Source of the DNA: Schlesneria paludicola DSM 18645
GTDB lineage: Bacteria; Planctomycetota; Planctomycetia; Planctomycetales; Planctomycetaceae
Direction: 5' to 3'
Length of the DNA stretch: 64,000 nt
NCBI GenBank assembly: GCA_945876035.1
Contig: CAMCMU010000005.1
Location: 62,001 to 126,000, forward strand
The notes below the pieces were generated by a model, which saw nothing but the letters and a program-made list of their open reading frames with translations, ran no database searches and had not been told where the DNA came from. The position numbers were made by a program, and so were the translations under genes. This document shows, piece after piece, positions 1 to 10,013 of the stretch; positions within the stretch are counted from its first letter, which is position 1; every line of letters starts with the position of its first letter.

Positions 1-775
1 GTCGTTCACCCGCAGCCAGCAACCGTTCGAGGATATTATCGACGGCAAGATTACTCGGAGCACAGGCAAGGACTCGCTCACCGCGTCTGATCGCTTGGCG
101 AATCAACTCGACAACTGCGGTCGTTTTGCCAGTTCCTGGAGGACCATGGATAACGGCGACATCGTCCGCCGCCAACGCATGGCGGATCGCCTCCCGTTGC
201 GCATCATCCAAGCCCGATCCAAAACGGAGGTCTGACGGTGGCTGAAACGTCGGAGCGACTGTTCCCAAGAGACTGCGTTTGAGCTGAGCGAGTCGGCCCC
301 GATCAGCCGCCTCCGCGCGACGAAGGGCCTCACGCTGACGTTGTCGCGCGATCTCATCGGAGGAAAGGTCGAGCCGATACGTTGGCCGATCCGCTTTCGA
401 TTCCGGAGATTCTTCCAACGCAACGATGATCGTTTCTCGATCTCGATTCGTGACGACACCGCGCCACGCGTCATCGCCTTGGGCCCGTTCTTCAGAAAGA
501 ACAACGGGAGTCCCGGGATTTAGTCGTGTCCAAGGAAGGACGAGACGCTGATCTCGCTTGGCAAGCGTCACAATCACTCGCCCACCGAATCCCGTTTCCT
601 CACCGCGAATCGTCAACCCCAATAGACTGTCACCACTCCGCTCGGCCGTTGTCCCCGTCGCCAAACGAGACCGCCTGAGCACGGCACGGGTCTCCGCCTC
701 TGCCTCTTGATCGAGACATCGAATCAACCTCTGAAAATGCGGGTCCGAGGTCTTCGGGGTTTCTGGGTTGTTCAT
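1..775 (-). CDS. SMUBP2/Dna2-like superfamily 1 helicase, N-terminal part
   Basis: The gene starts at the ATG at 773-775 and runs off the left edge, so only about 258 N-terminal residues are visible. The first ~150 residues contain a beta-barrel-like stretch typical of the region ahead of the motor domain in IGHMBP2/SMUBP-2 and related helicases. It is followed by a helical charged stretch and the motor start. The Walker A motif reads GPPGTGKTT, preceded by a Q-motif-like LDDAQREAI and followed by the motif Ia-like [15 protein letters not shown]. This order (AAA_11/AAA_12 type) indicates an ATP-dependent DNA or RNA helicase/translocase acting in the cytoplasm. It begins 7 bases after the stop of the DUF1549/DUF1553 gene, so it may be cotranscribed, although no functional link is evident. 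The substrate cannot be told from this part. Confidence 0.8.
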   Translation of the reverse strand, partial: MNNPETPKTSDPHFQRLIRCLDQEAEAETRAVLRRSRLATGTTAERSGDSLLGLTIRGEETGFGGRVIVTLAKRDQRLVLPWTRLNPGTPVVLSEERAQGDDAWRGVVTNRDRETIIVALEESPESKADRPTYRLDLSSDEIARQRQREALRRAEAADRGRLAQLKRSLLGTVAPTFQPPSDLRFGSGLDDAQREAIRHALAADDVAVIHGPPGTGKTTAVVELIRQAIRRGERVLACAPSNLAVDNILERLLAAGER

Positions 776-782
776 AGGGCAG

Positions 783-3617
783 TCATGGCAGGAAAACAAA
801 TTCGTTGCTGGCAAGCAATGAGTGCGATAATTGCTCCCAACGACTCAAGTGATCCGCCGCCACGGGCTCCACCGGAGTCTGCAGGAATTCAATCGCCACC
901 GCGATCTCCTGCTCAGTTGGCGGTCGCCCATACGCTAGCTGCCAGCCCAGTTCAAGACGGTCTCGATCATTGGAGGCCGCCATGTCGAGGCGTCGCGCGA
1001 ACTGACGACTCATCTCGAGCATGAAGGGGCTGTTGAGAACAAACAACTGCTGCTGTGGCACGGTGGTCAGATGGCGTTGGTCGCTCGTCACGTTCGGTTC
1101 CGGGAAATCGAACAGAGTCAGCGTGGCATTGGGAGCGTATCGACTGATTATGGTGTAAAGAGTCCGACGACGGCCAGCCGGATTGTCCGCTTCAAACCCG
1201 TTGAGTCGACTGAAAAAATCGAATCCTTCAACCTCTTTGAGACCGGGCGTTGTCTGATCGATCGACGGGCCGCCCACCTGTGGGTCGAGCCTACCAGCGA
1301 CACTGAGCAGCGCATCACGACAGGCCTCAATATCGAGACGCCGTGGAGTCATACGCCAGAAATATTCATTGTCGGGATCGCGGGCCATATTGTCCGACTG
1401 CTGGGCGCTGCTCAATTGATAGGTCGCGGACAGCATGATTTCGCGATGCAACCATTTGATCGACCAGCCAGCCTCCATGAATTGCACGGCCAAGTGATCT
1501 AACAGATCCGGATGTGTCGGCGGGCTACCAAGTTTTCCAAAATTGCTCAGTGTCGTCACGATTCCCCGACCAAAATGATAATGCCAGACGCGATTGACGA
1601 AGACGCGTGCCGTCAGCGGGTTTTGGGGATCGATGATCGCGTTGGCTAGATCGAGTCGCGAAAATGTTTTTCCGTCCGTGGCGTCAGGCGGCTGACGGAA
1701 GATGCGAGGAAATCCTGGCGGTGCTGGTTCTCCGAGGTTTTCAGGATTTCCACGGACGAAAACCCGCATGGCTTGGCCACCTCCGAGAATGCTCGGCATC
1801 AGCGGTCCCGCCGGTGGCGGAGTCTTGATCAGGGATTCGTATGGAGCCTGACGTTCGGCGAGTTGCTGTTTCTCCAATTCCGTCAACAAACCAACGAGGT
1901 CGTTCTCGGCAACGAAAAAGGGGGCCTTGTCGCCCTTCCAGAGGACCGTGAGTAATCGCTCCTGATCGGGGGGCAGGGGAGGCGGCTTTTGTGACGAGTC
2001 GGCGAGCGGTTGCTCGGTGGCTCGGAGGCCGTCCAACGCGGTCAACACCGAACTCTGGAGACCTTCTGACTGCTGCCGCATCGTGTCGGATGTGATCACT
2101 GTCGCGGATTCTTTTGCCTGCGTTGCCACCTCGCGAAGACTCTGCAGAATCGGCTCCGGACCCGACTCTTCCAAGACCTTGATCCAACGGTTCAAGAAGT
2201 AAATTTCCAAACCCTCTTGGCGTGCGAAAGCCACCTCGTCTAAGGGCAGTTTCTGGCTTCGCAGCACAAGCATCTTCCAAGAGGCGCGCACATAGGCATC
2301 CACTTTTTCCAAGGCCTGACGGCCGAGTTGTCTCCCGTGATCATCCTTCCATTTCTTCAGAGTCGACTTCTGTTGTTCAACCTGCTCACGCCAGTTTTTG
2401 TGAGCCTCGACAATCGGCGGAGCCGCCAGCATCCGCTCGGGCCACTCGGCACCATTGTAGGCAGCTGCCAACGAGTAATAATCACGCGTCGGAATCGGAT
2501 CGAACTTGTGGTCGTGGCACCGGGCACAAGAGATGGTCAGCCCCATAATTCCACGCGACAAAGTGTCGACTCTGTCCTCCAATTCATCGGCCTTGGCTTT
2601 GGCTTCTCCGGCGGCACCTTTACGGAATTGCGGACCGAGCGATTGAAAGCCGAGTCCGGCCAGTCGGGCCACATAGTCTGTCGCCAGATCGGGCACTTGA
2701 TCACCGGCAATCTGCAAACGCACAAATTCCGTATAAGGCAGATCTTCATTCAAAGACTTCACAACCCAGTCACGATACAGATAAGCCGCCGGTGTCGGCG
2801 TGAGGAATGAATTTCCTTGGTCGTCAGCGTAGCGCGCCACATCCAACCAGTAACGCCCCCAACGTTCCCCATAGTGAGGCGACTGCAACAGCCGATCGAT
2901 TACCGTCTCGTACGCACCCGGTTCTGTGTCAGACTCAAACGCGGCACACTCTTCCGGTGTGGGCGGCAGGCCGATCAGGTCGAACGTCGCCCGACGAATC
3001 AACTCTTGTCTGGTCGCCGTCCGAACCGGACTCAGTATCCGTTGATCCAGAGCGGCCAGCACAAAAAAATCGAGTGGTTTTTTGGGCCAACGGCTGTCGT
3101 CAACATGGGGCATCACCCGCTTGCCAGGAGGTTGAAATGCCCATTGTTGACGACCGGCATCGAAGTCGACTCCCGGTTTGCCCGTGACGCGAGTGGATGC
3201 CGTTCTGTCACGCGGATCAGGCGCGCCCATGGCCACCCACGTTTCCAAAATTGCCACTTGCTCGGCGGACAGGCGTTCCTTCGGTGGCATACGCAAATTC
3301 TCATCGGTATAGCGAACCGACTTGATGAGCGGACTTTCCTCCGGACTTCCCGGCCGAATGACCGCACCGGACTCACCGCCTTCCTCAACACCAGCCCGGG
3401 TGTCGAGCCGCAGTGCGCCCTTCAATTTTCCCGCGTTGGCCGCCTCCTGACTGTGGCATTCGTAGCAATGGCTGATCAGAAGAGGCCGAACCTTGGCTTC
3501 AAAAAACTCGATCTTGCCGACGTCTAATTCGCCTGCCATGAGCGTGTTGACGCACCCAATCGCGAGCAGACAAGCCGAAGAAACGAACGTTATTTTCATC
3601 ATTTTTCCGGTTCTCAC
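783..3617 (-). CDS. Planctomycete cytochrome, PSCyt1-DUF1549-DUF1553
   Basis: The protein has 944 residues from a GTG whose last bases overlap the TGA of the upstream DUF1501 gene. ATGs at 3602 and 3599 are alternative starts and give a cleaner signal peptide. An N-terminal hydrophobic leader implies export. Residues ~38-130 form a PSCyt1 domain with a haem c motif CYECH (51-55). Residues ~175-400 are DUF1549 (PSCyt2) with a second Cxx[13 protein letters not shown], at 364. DUF1553 (PSD1) follows from about 650 to the end, with the typical [17 protein letters not shown] stretch. The linker between DUF1549 and DUF1553 is mainly helical and shows no recognisable binding domain, unlike the paralogues in this window. 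Envelope location and covalent haem are expected from the family. The reaction is unknown. Confidence 0.9.
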   Translation of the reverse strand: MRTGKMMKITFVSSACLLAIGCVNTLMAGELDVGKIEFFEAKVRPLLISHCYECHSQEAANAGKLKGALRLDTRAGVEEGGESGAVIRPGSPEESPLIKSVRYTDENLRMPPKERLSAEQVAILETWVAMGAPDPRDRTASTRVTGKPGVDFDAGRQQWAFQPPGKRVMPHVDDSRWPKKPLDFFVLAALDQRILSPVRTATRQELIRRATFDLIGLPPTPEECAAFESDTEPGAYETVIDRLLQSPHYGERWGRYWLDVARYADDQGNSFLTPTPAAYLYRDWVVKSLNEDLPYTEFVRLQIAGDQVPDLATDYVARLAGLGFQSLGPQFRKGAAGEAKAKADELEDRVDTLSRGIMGLTISCARCHDHKFDPIPTRDYYSLAAAYNGAEWPERMLAAPPIVEAHKNWREQVEQQKSTLKKWKDDHGRQLGRQALEKVDAYVRASWKMLVLRSQKLPLDEVAFARQEGLEIYFLNRWIKVLEESGPEPILQSLREVATQAKESATVITSDTMRQQSEGLQSSVLTALDGLRATEQPLADSSQKPPPLPPDQERLLTVLWKGDKAPFFVAENDLVGLLTELEKQQLAERQAPYESLIKTPPPAGPLMPSILGGGQAMRVFVRGNPENLGEPAPPGFPRIFRQPPDATDGKTFSRLDLANAIIDPQNPLTARVFVNRVWHYHFGRGIVTTLSNFGKLGSPPTHPDLLDHLAVQFMEAGWSIKWLHREIMLSATYQLSSAQQSDNMARDPDNEYFWRMTPRRLDIEACRDALLSVAGRLDPQVGGPSIDQTTPGLKEVEGFDFFSRLNGFEADNPAGRRRTLYTIISRYAPNATLTLFDFPEPNVTSDQRHLTTVPQQQLFVLNSPFMLEMSRQFARRLDMAASNDRDRLELGWQLAYGRPPTEQEIAVAIEFLQTPVEPVAADHLSRWEQLSHSLLASNEFVFLP

Positions 3618-5164
3618 GCGATGATTTCCTGCACGATACGGCCGTGAACATCTGTCAGACGAAAATCGCGGCCACTGTAGCGGTAGGTCAGTTTTTCATG
3701 ATCCAAACCCATCAGATGGAGCATTGTTGCGTGCAGGTCATGCACATGCACGGGATTCTCTACAGCCTTGAAGCCGAACTCGTCCGTGGCTCCATAGGTC
3801 AGGCCCCCTTTCACGCCGCCGCCGGCCAGCCAGACCGTGAATCCGTGATGGTTATGGTCACGTCCATCTTTCTTTTGTGAAGTCGGTGTTCGCCCGAATT
3901 CACCGCCCCATAACACCAGCGTGTCTGCCAGCAAGCCTCGTTGTTTGAGGTCTCCAAGCAACGCCGCGATCGGACGATCCACAACCCGGGCGTGATTGAG
4001 GTGCGATTCCGTATTTCTGCTGTGATGGTCCCACGGCTGGCTCTTACCACAGTAAATCTGCACAACGCGAACTCCTCGTTCCACAAGCCGGCGGGCGAGC
4101 AGACAGTTCCTGCCATAGGTGGAGCGTTTGAATCCACCCGCGACACCCGTGGCCACCAGTTCCGATTCCGTGCCGGTCAAACCATACTCCGCCATTGTCG
4201 ACGCGGTTTCTTGGCTGGTATCGAATGCGTCCGCTGCGGAGTTCTCCATCTGAAAAGCCATTTCGAGCGATTGAATTCGGGCATTCATCGCATTCTCGGC
4301 ACCTCGGCGTTCCGTATGCATGGCGTTCAGACGTTGAATCAGGTCGAGTTCACGGCGTTGCGTGACCGGTGATAACTCCGCGTTTTGCAGAAATGGAATA
4401 ACTTCGCGGGGATTGTAGTTTTGGGGTAACGCGACTTGGCAACCCTGATAAATTCCCGGCAGGAAACGATTACTCCAGTTCGAAGGGCCATTGACCGGTT
4501 GGCCTTGCTCGCCCAATACGACAAATCCAGGCAAGTTTCCATTCTCACTTCCGAGCCCATAGAGCAGCCATGATCCGTACGACGGACGGTTCGGCTGAAT
4601 ACTGCCGGTGAACATCATCCAGTTGGAAGATTCATGAACCGGAACATCCGTTTGCATCGAACGAATCACGCACAAGTCATCCGCAAACCTGGCGACCTCT
4701 GGAAACAAATCGCTAATCTCAATTCCAGACTGGCCGCATTTCGAAAACTTAAACGGCGATGGCATGAGACCTCCGGTGGCGTTTTCCGTGGTCAGTTTCG
4801 CGGTACTCTCGGGACGCTGGCCGGCAAACGTTTCCAAAGCCGGCTTCGGGTCGAAGGTGTCGACCTGTGAGGGGGCGCCATTCATCCACAGATGAATGAC
4901 GTGCTTGGCTTTCGCAGCAAAATGAGGCCGCTGAGGCAGCAGTGGACTGGCCAGGGAACCGACAGCCCCACCCAGCGGTTCGGCGGCCGTCGCTCGGTGG
5001 CCGAGCGCCGCTGCGAGGCCCAGAGTTCCAATTCCATTGAAGCCCTGTGCCAGCATGGCACGGCGTGAGAACATCGGGTTATTCTTCTCAAAAAAACGAG
5101 GATCAGCGGCCTGCTCGAGTAGATTTTTCCAGAGATCGTGGCGGTGCAGGGGGATATTCTTCAT
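3614..5164 (-). CDS. DUF1501 exported protein (first copy)
   Basis: The protein has 516 residues from the ATG at 5162-5164. A GTG at 5200 overlapping the upstream stop is the alternative. The N-terminus carries a twin-arginine-like segment (FSRRAMLAQGFNGIGTLG) and a hydrophobic stretch ending near ATAAEP, which fits Tat export. The body is DUF1501, a family in the alkaline phosphatase/sulfatase-like fold. Visible landmarks are HVIHLWMNGAPSQVDTFDPK near the start, VIRSMQTD, and the C-terminal LWGGEFGRTP and GRDHNHHGFT stretches with metal-ligand-like His/Asp. The gene sits between a second DUF1501 gene and a DUF1549/DUF1553 gene with overlapping ends, so translation is probably coupled. Co-occurrence with DUF1549 cytochromes is characteristic of planctomycetes. 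No biochemical role is established. Confidence 0.88.
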   Translation of the reverse strand: MKNIPLHRHDLWKNLLEQAADPRFFEKNNPMFSRRAMLAQGFNGIGTLGLAAALGHRATAAEPLGGAVGSLASPLLPQRPHFAAKAKHVIHLWMNGAPSQVDTFDPKPALETFAGQRPESTAKLTTENATGGLMPSPFKFSKCGQSGIEISDLFPEVARFADDLCVIRSMQTDVPVHESSNWMMFTGSIQPNRPSYGSWLLYGLGSENGNLPGFVVLGEQGQPVNGPSNWSNRFLPGIYQGCQVALPQNYNPREVIPFLQNAELSPVTQRRELDLIQRLNAMHTERRGAENAMNARIQSLEMAFQMENSAADAFDTSQETASTMAEYGLTGTESELVATGVAGGFKRSTYGRNCLLARRLVERGVRVVQIYCGKSQPWDHHSRNTESHLNHARVVDRPIAALLGDLKQRGLLADTLVLWGGEFGRTPTSQKKDGRDHNHHGFTVWLAGGGVKGGLTYGATDEFGFKAVENPVHVHDLHATMLHLMGLDHEKLTYRYSGRDFRLTDVHGRIVQEIIA

Positions 5165-5196
5165 GGATAGCCTAGAGTGGGGATGGAGTGGACAGA

Positions 5197-6612
5197 TCAC
5201 GTGAGCACCTGCTGGACGACATTTCCATGCACATCCGTCAGACGATAGTCGCGGCCGGTGTGCCGATAGGTGAGGCGTTTGTGATCGAGACCCATCAGGT
5301 GCAAGATCGTCGCGTGAAAGTCATGAATATGGACCGGATCTCGACCGACGTTGATGCCGTACTCGTCTGATTCTCCGTGAGTGATGCCCGGCTTCACACC
5401 GGCTCCCGCCAGCCAAGATGAGAAAACCCAGTGATGGTGCTCACGGCCTTTGGCCTCTGCTGCTGCGTTGAACGGCGTACGACCGAACTCCGTCGTCCAA
5501 ACGACGAGCGTGTCCTGAAGCAGACCGCGTTGTTTCAGATCCCGCAGCAGTCCGGCGATCGGTTGATCGACGTTTTTGGCCAGCGAGGCATGCGTCAGCA
5601 TGTCGCCATGTGCATCCCAATTATCCGATGAGCCAACATCAATCAGCTCGACAAAGCGGACTCCCCGTTCGGCGAGACGACGGGCGACGAGGCATTGCCA
5701 CGCAAACCCCTGCGTACTGCCTCGCTCCAAACCATAGAGTTTCAACGTCTGATCCGTCTCCTTCGAGAGATCAAAAACTTCGGGCATCTCGGCCTGCATG
5801 CCGAATGCAGTCTCGAACGACTTCATCCGCGCGGTGAGGAGCGGATCGTCCGCACGCGACGCGAGATGGCGTTGGTTCAGCCGGGCTATCGCGTCGAGTT
5901 CGATCTCTTGCAAACGACTATTCGCGGCCCGACGCTGAATGTTCGCGACAGGCTCGGGTCCGGGGACGACGAGCGTTCCCTGATGCGCACCGGGGAGGAA
6001 GTCGCTCCCCCAGACCTGACCACCCGCATAGGGCGACTGCGGCGCAATCACGACGAACGATGGCAGATTATGATTCACCGTGCCGAGCCCATAACTAACC
6101 CACGAACCGAGGCTTGGTCGCGCGAACGTAAACGACCCCGTGTGAATGCCGAGGGTCGCTTCGTAATGGTTGGTATGATCCGATTTCATCGAGCGAATCA
6201 CGCACAGATCATCGACACACTCCGCCAGATGCGGGAACAGCGAACTGACTTCGGTGCCGCATTCACCGTGCGGCGCAAACTCCCACTGCGGTCGTTTGAG
6301 GAACATCTTGTAGTTCCCTTCGCGTCCTTGAAACTCACTGACCGGGACCGTCTTGCCGGCATCGGCAACGAGCTTTGGTTTGGGATCCCACGAGTCCACA
6401 TGCGACACGCCACCGCTCATATAGAGAAAGATGACTCGCTTCGCCTTCGGCGAAAAATGCGTCGGCTTCGGCGCCAGGGGATCCTCCGGATTCGATCGCG
6501 CGGCACCTTCGGCGAGCAACTGCGAGACGAGACCTGACAGCAGCATCGAGCCACCCGTCATGGAACGCAGCAGGTCTCGACGTGTGAGATCAAACGCCGG
6601 TCTGTGTTTCAT
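5197..6612 (-). CDS. DUF1501 exported protein (second copy)
   Basis: The protein has 471 residues from the ATG at 6610-6612. An upstream in-frame extension to 6675 lacks a better start. Residues ~8-35 contain LTRRDLLRSMTGGSMLLSG, a Tat-type signal with a twin arginine. The DUF1501 core is full length: VIFLYMSGGVSHVDSWDPKP, CVIRSMKSDHTNHYEA, VVWTTEFGRTPF and GREHHHWVFSSW are all recognisable. It is a paralogue of the next gene downstream (similar landmarks throughout, clearly diverged), so the pair probably arose by tandem duplication. Its stop overlaps a possible GTG start of that gene. Expected to act in the periplasm with the neighbouring cytochromes; the substrate is unknown. Confidence 0.88.
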   Translation of the reverse strand: MKHRPAFDLTRRDLLRSMTGGSMLLSGLVSQLLAEGAARSNPEDPLAPKPTHFSPKAKRVIFLYMSGGVSHVDSWDPKPKLVADAGKTVPVSEFQGREGNYKMFLKRPQWEFAPHGECGTEVSSLFPHLAECVDDLCVIRSMKSDHTNHYEATLGIHTGSFTFARPSLGSWVSYGLGTVNHNLPSFVVIAPQSPYAGGQVWGSDFLPGAHQGTLVVPGPEPVANIQRRAANSRLQEIELDAIARLNQRHLASRADDPLLTARMKSFETAFGMQAEMPEVFDLSKETDQTLKLYGLERGSTQGFAWQCLVARRLAERGVRFVELIDVGSSDNWDAHGDMLTHASLAKNVDQPIAGLLRDLKQRGLLQDTLVVWTTEFGRTPFNAAAEAKGREHHHWVFSSWLAGAGVKPGITHGESDEYGINVGRDPVHIHDFHATILHLMGLDHKRLTYRHTGRDYRLTDVHGNVVQQVLT

Positions 6613-6726
6613 CGCAGTTTCCAAAAGCAGTTTTGATACAGCCACCGAAAACGGAAACGAGCGCAAAGACGCCAAGAGGCGGCCTCGGCCAGGCGACGGT
6701 CCGGGCTCAGACGGCAGGTGGAATTA

Positions 6727-9700
6727 TTAGTCAACATAGAGGAACTCATTGCTGCCGATCAGTGTTCTCAAATAGGCCGCGAGCGAGCGGACTGCGACGT
6801 TGTCCATTTTTGCGGAGATCAGTTCAGTGCGATAGGCGAGAAGAAACTCCCTGGCATCGTTCCGCTCGCCCTCGCTCGGAGTACGCCCAACAGCGTCTCG
6901 CCAAGCCTGTTCAATCTGTTGAGCGGGATCCTCATTGCCGGTCTGAAGCCGAGTCGCCCACTTCTCGGAGTTCGTGTGAACAAATGGATCGTTAAGAAAG
7001 AATAACGCTTGAGCCGGGACCGTTGTACCGAGACGATCGGCGGTGGACGCGTTCGGGTCCGCGCCGTCGAACAGCGAGAGAAACGGATGTCGCTTGAGTC
7101 TCTGCGTCATGAGATAGATGCTGCGTTTGTTGTGGTCATAGACCGCACTGAATGGGCTGTGTTGCGTATATTTCCAGCTGATCGGCGACGGAAACGGATG
7201 TTCGCGCCCGGGAGTCGCGTCGAGTGCGCCGCTCACAGCGAGGATCGCATCCCGGATTTCCTCTGCGTCCAGACGTCGACGCTGGAAGCGCGTGTAGAAG
7301 TCGCGTCCAGCGTCTGGCCGTGTGGTTGCTTGTGTTTGAGTCGCATCGGCCACCGACGACTGCTGATACGTCGCGCTGAACATGATCAAGCGGTGCATCA
7401 TCTTCACCGACCAGCCACTCCTGATGAATCGCGTTGCCAAGTGATCGAGTAACTCGGGGTGCGTGGGTGGTCTTCCCCGGACACCAAAGTCATTGGGCGT
7501 CTGAACGAGTCCTCTTCCGAAGTGGTGCTGCCAAATCCGATTGACCATCACGCGTGCGGTCAGCGGGTTATCAATCCGCGTCAGCCATTGTGCGAGTTCC
7601 AATCGACCACTTCCCGACGTATCGGCCGGCAACGCATGGCGACCCAAGGCCTGGATGAAACCGCGAGACACTTCCTCGCCCGCCTGATCCGGCTGCCCCC
7701 GCATCTGCATTCTCGCATTGTGCGGCGTCCCCTCAGCCATACCATAAGCCATCGCGAACGGCCCCTCGACGATCAAGTCGGCGTGAGCCTGATTGAGTCC
7801 GGCGGGATCGAGACAGCTGATGGCACCTGCGGCACTCGATGACTCTGTCGAAACCGGGGCGATGGAGGCGTTCTGCACGCTCAGATTGTCGAACCAAATC
7901 GCCGGCCGATTCGTCTCTTTCTGATCGACTCCCTCCAACACCACGAGGTCCATCGCTCCCGACCATCCGGGAACGAACCGCTTGCCTGTGAACTCGGTCA
8001 TACGCCCCGGCAGGCCCACCTTTCCGGAAACGGTTCGTCCCTTCAGATCGAGAGTCAGTTGCATGTTCTGCCATTGGAAGGGCGGTACTGCGGCAAGGAC
8101 TTCGATCGTCTCACCACTTCGCAAAGACACCGATTCGGCCGAGATCAGAACTTCGACAGCGGGCGCAGCAGGCATCGTCCCGATCCAGAACCGATGCAAT
8201 CCTTCCGCTCCCGCCTCCGGTGCGGCCACCCGGAAGTCCAGATTCACATGCAACGTGTTGTCGGAATAAGGAACAGGCTCGAGGTAGAGTGCCTGAGTAA
8301 TCTGATACTCCCCGACGCCGCGTGATACAGTCACGCCGACCTGACCGCGCGCATACACATTCTTGAACGGGCTCTGAGATTCGGAATTCACCTCAATTCT
8401 TCCGTGATAGAGCCAAGGCGGAACGAGCACACCGTGACTGCCGCCGGCAGCTGAAGCCTGCATCTCGAAGTCGCCATCGATCTCGTGCATCGATCTAAGA
8501 ATGGCTGCCGAGACTGGCTGTTTCTGCTGCTCAAGGCTTGTCACAACAGACGCCACTCGCGCATTGTACTCACGCCATTTCGGCCGTGATTCGTGCGGTG
8601 GAATCAGCGGCAGCAAGGAGCGAACTCGATTCTTTTGCTCAGAACCCGGAAACGCATAACGACTGCTGTCGAAGATGCCGTAGAGCGCATAGTAGTCGCG
8701 CATCGAAACCGCATCAAACTTATGATCGTGACACCGCGCACAGCCGAGACTCAGGCCAAGCACCGTCTGCCCCAGCGTCTCGATCGTATCTTGAATGGTT
8801 AGGTGGTGATAGTTCTCGGAGTCAAATCCGAACCGCCGCGAGATCGCCAGATAACCCGTGCCGACCACTTGTTCCGCATAGCGTTCGGCTGAAGTCTTTC
8901 GCGCAATGAGCGTTGGCGATTGCTCCACATCGTTCTTGGATTCCGAGTCATCACGCTCTACGACCGCCTTGCGACTGATTTCCGCCAGCAGATCCCCCGC
9001 AATCTGCTCTTGCAGAAACTCATCGTAAGGTTTGTCGGCATTGAACGAATCGATCACGTAGTTACGGTAACGCCAAGCCAGCGGTACAGGATAATCCGCC
9101 GTCTCACCCGCTGTATCAGCGTACCGCACCACATCAAGCCAGTGCCGTCCCCATCGCTCACCGTAGTGAGCCGATTGGAGAAGTCGATCGATGACCGCCT
9201 CAAACGCCCGCGGCGAGGGATCCCTCTCAAACGCCTGAATCTCTGCATCGGTTGGTGGGAGCCCTGTCAGATCGAATGTGGCTCGGCGAATCCGCGTGAG
9301 TTTGTCAGCCACCGGTGCAGAATGGACGCCCTGTGCCTGTTGCCGAGCACCGATGAAGGAATCAACGCTGCTCGTGGCGCCCACGTGGTCTTGACCAACA
9401 GGCGGCGCGACATCTTGGATCGGCTCGAAAGACCAATGTGTTGTCGTTTGAAATTTCGGGGTCTTCGCCGGCCAAACTGCTCCCGATTGGATCCACGTCA
9501 CGAAGTCTGCGATCTGATCCGCTCGCAGAGCCTTGTCTTTCTCGGGCGGCATGGCGGAAACATCGGCCTGTCTCTTGATGGCCTTGATCAGCAGACTCTC
9601 CTGCGGCTGTCCCGGCACAATGGCAGGCCCCGATTGGCCCCCCTGAGCCAACATGTCAAGCGAATCGATTCGCAGTTCTCCAGAGGTCTTCGCGTCGCCA

Positions 9701-9843
9701 TGACAGCGAAAGCAGGTCCCGACCAGAACGGGTCGAATCTTCGCCTCAAAGAAATCTTCGCGTTCATCGCCGCGGCACCCGTCGCTGCTCATCGGAAGCA
9801 GCGACGCCACCAACATCCCGGCAAGGCAAATCATTCGTTTCAT
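6727..9843 (-). CDS. Planctomycete cytochrome, PSCyt1-DUF1549-beta insert-DUF1553
   Basis: The protein has 1038 residues. The ATG at 9841-9843 is preceded by GGAG at suitable spacing. It has a signal peptide (residues 1-~20), PSCyt1 with haem motif CFRCH at 44-48, DUF1549 at ~150-395 with [10 protein letters not shown] at 368, and DUF1553 at ~745-1030 ending in a typical SNEFLYVD tail. Between DUF1549 and DUF1553, about residues 470-660 (nt 7864-8436) form a beta-rich segment without CxxCH. It reads like a jelly-roll or carbohydrate-binding-like module (FWIGTMP, VDQKETNRPAIWFDNLSV). This insert makes it about 100 residues longer than the 944-residue paralogue. It lies just upstream of the DUF1501 pair on the same strand, the usual partnership. 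Haem attachment and export are inferred; the function is unknown. Confidence 0.9.
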   Translation of the reverse strand: MKRMICLAGMLVASLLPMSSDGCRGDEREDFFEAKIRPVLVGTCFRCHGDAKTSGELRIDSLDMLAQGGQSGPAIVPGQPQESLLIKAIKRQADVSAMPPEKDKALRADQIADFVTWIQSGAVWPAKTPKFQTTTHWSFEPIQDVAPPVGQDHVGATSSVDSFIGARQQAQGVHSAPVADKLTRIRRATFDLTGLPPTDAEIQAFERDPSPRAFEAVIDRLLQSAHYGERWGRHWLDVVRYADTAGETADYPVPLAWRYRNYVIDSFNADKPYDEFLQEQIAGDLLAEISRKAVVERDDSESKNDVEQSPTLIARKTSAERYAEQVVGTGYLAISRRFGFDSENYHHLTIQDTIETLGQTVLGLSLGCARCHDHKFDAVSMRDYYALYGIFDSSRYAFPGSEQKNRVRSLLPLIPPHESRPKWREYNARVASVVTSLEQQKQPVSAAILRSMHEIDGDFEMQASAAGGSHGVLVPPWLYHGRIEVNSESQSPFKNVYARGQVGVTVSRGVGEYQITQALYLEPVPYSDNTLHVNLDFRVAAPEAGAEGLHRFWIGTMPAAPAVEVLISAESVSLRSGETIEVLAAVPPFQWQNMQLTLDLKGRTVSGKVGLPGRMTEFTGKRFVPGWSGAMDLVVLEGVDQKETNRPAIWFDNLSVQNASIAPVSTESSSAAGAISCLDPAGLNQAHADLIVEGPFAMAYGMAEGTPHNARMQMRGQPDQAGEEVSRGFIQALGRHALPADTSGSGRLELAQWLTRIDNPLTARVMVNRIWQHHFGRGLVQTPNDFGVRGRPPTHPELLDHLATRFIRSGWSVKMMHRLIMFSATYQQSSVADATQTQATTRPDAGRDFYTRFQRRRLDAEEIRDAILAVSGALDATPGREHPFPSPISWKYTQHSPFSAVYDHNKRSIYLMTQRLKRHPFLSLFDGADPNASTADRLGTTVPAQALFFLNDPFVHTNSEKWATRLQTGNEDPAQQIEQAWRDAVGRTPSEGERNDAREFLLAYRTELISAKMDNVAVRSLAAYLRTLIGSNEFLYVD

Positions 9844-10013
9844 GGTCGCGGCTCCGTTGACTGGCTAGCCCGGTCGAACATACCGAAGCAAAGGCGTCCT
9901 GTCGTGAAACACGGAATCGATCGACCCACGGCAGGAGATCAACAGATCGAAACAGAGACGCAATGACATGTTTTCGAATCCTGCGGAAGGCTGATGGCTG
10001 AAAAATCCCCAGC
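9844..10013. other. Spacer between DUF1552 and DUF1549 genes
   Basis: A 170-base spacer on the minus-strand run. Apart from the GGAG ribosome-binding site just upstream of the ATG at 9843, I see no gene or convincing terminator. It may contain a promoter that separates the DUF1592/DUF1552 pair from the DUF1549/DUF1501 genes, but no clear -35/-10 pair stands out. Confidence 0.4.

Noticed and set aside
8920-9966. 348-codon plus-strand frame opposite the 1038-residue cytochrome gene
   Set aside because: It lies wholly opposite a gene with clear haem motifs and is Arg/Cys/His-rich, the usual look of an antisense shadow in GC-rich DNA.
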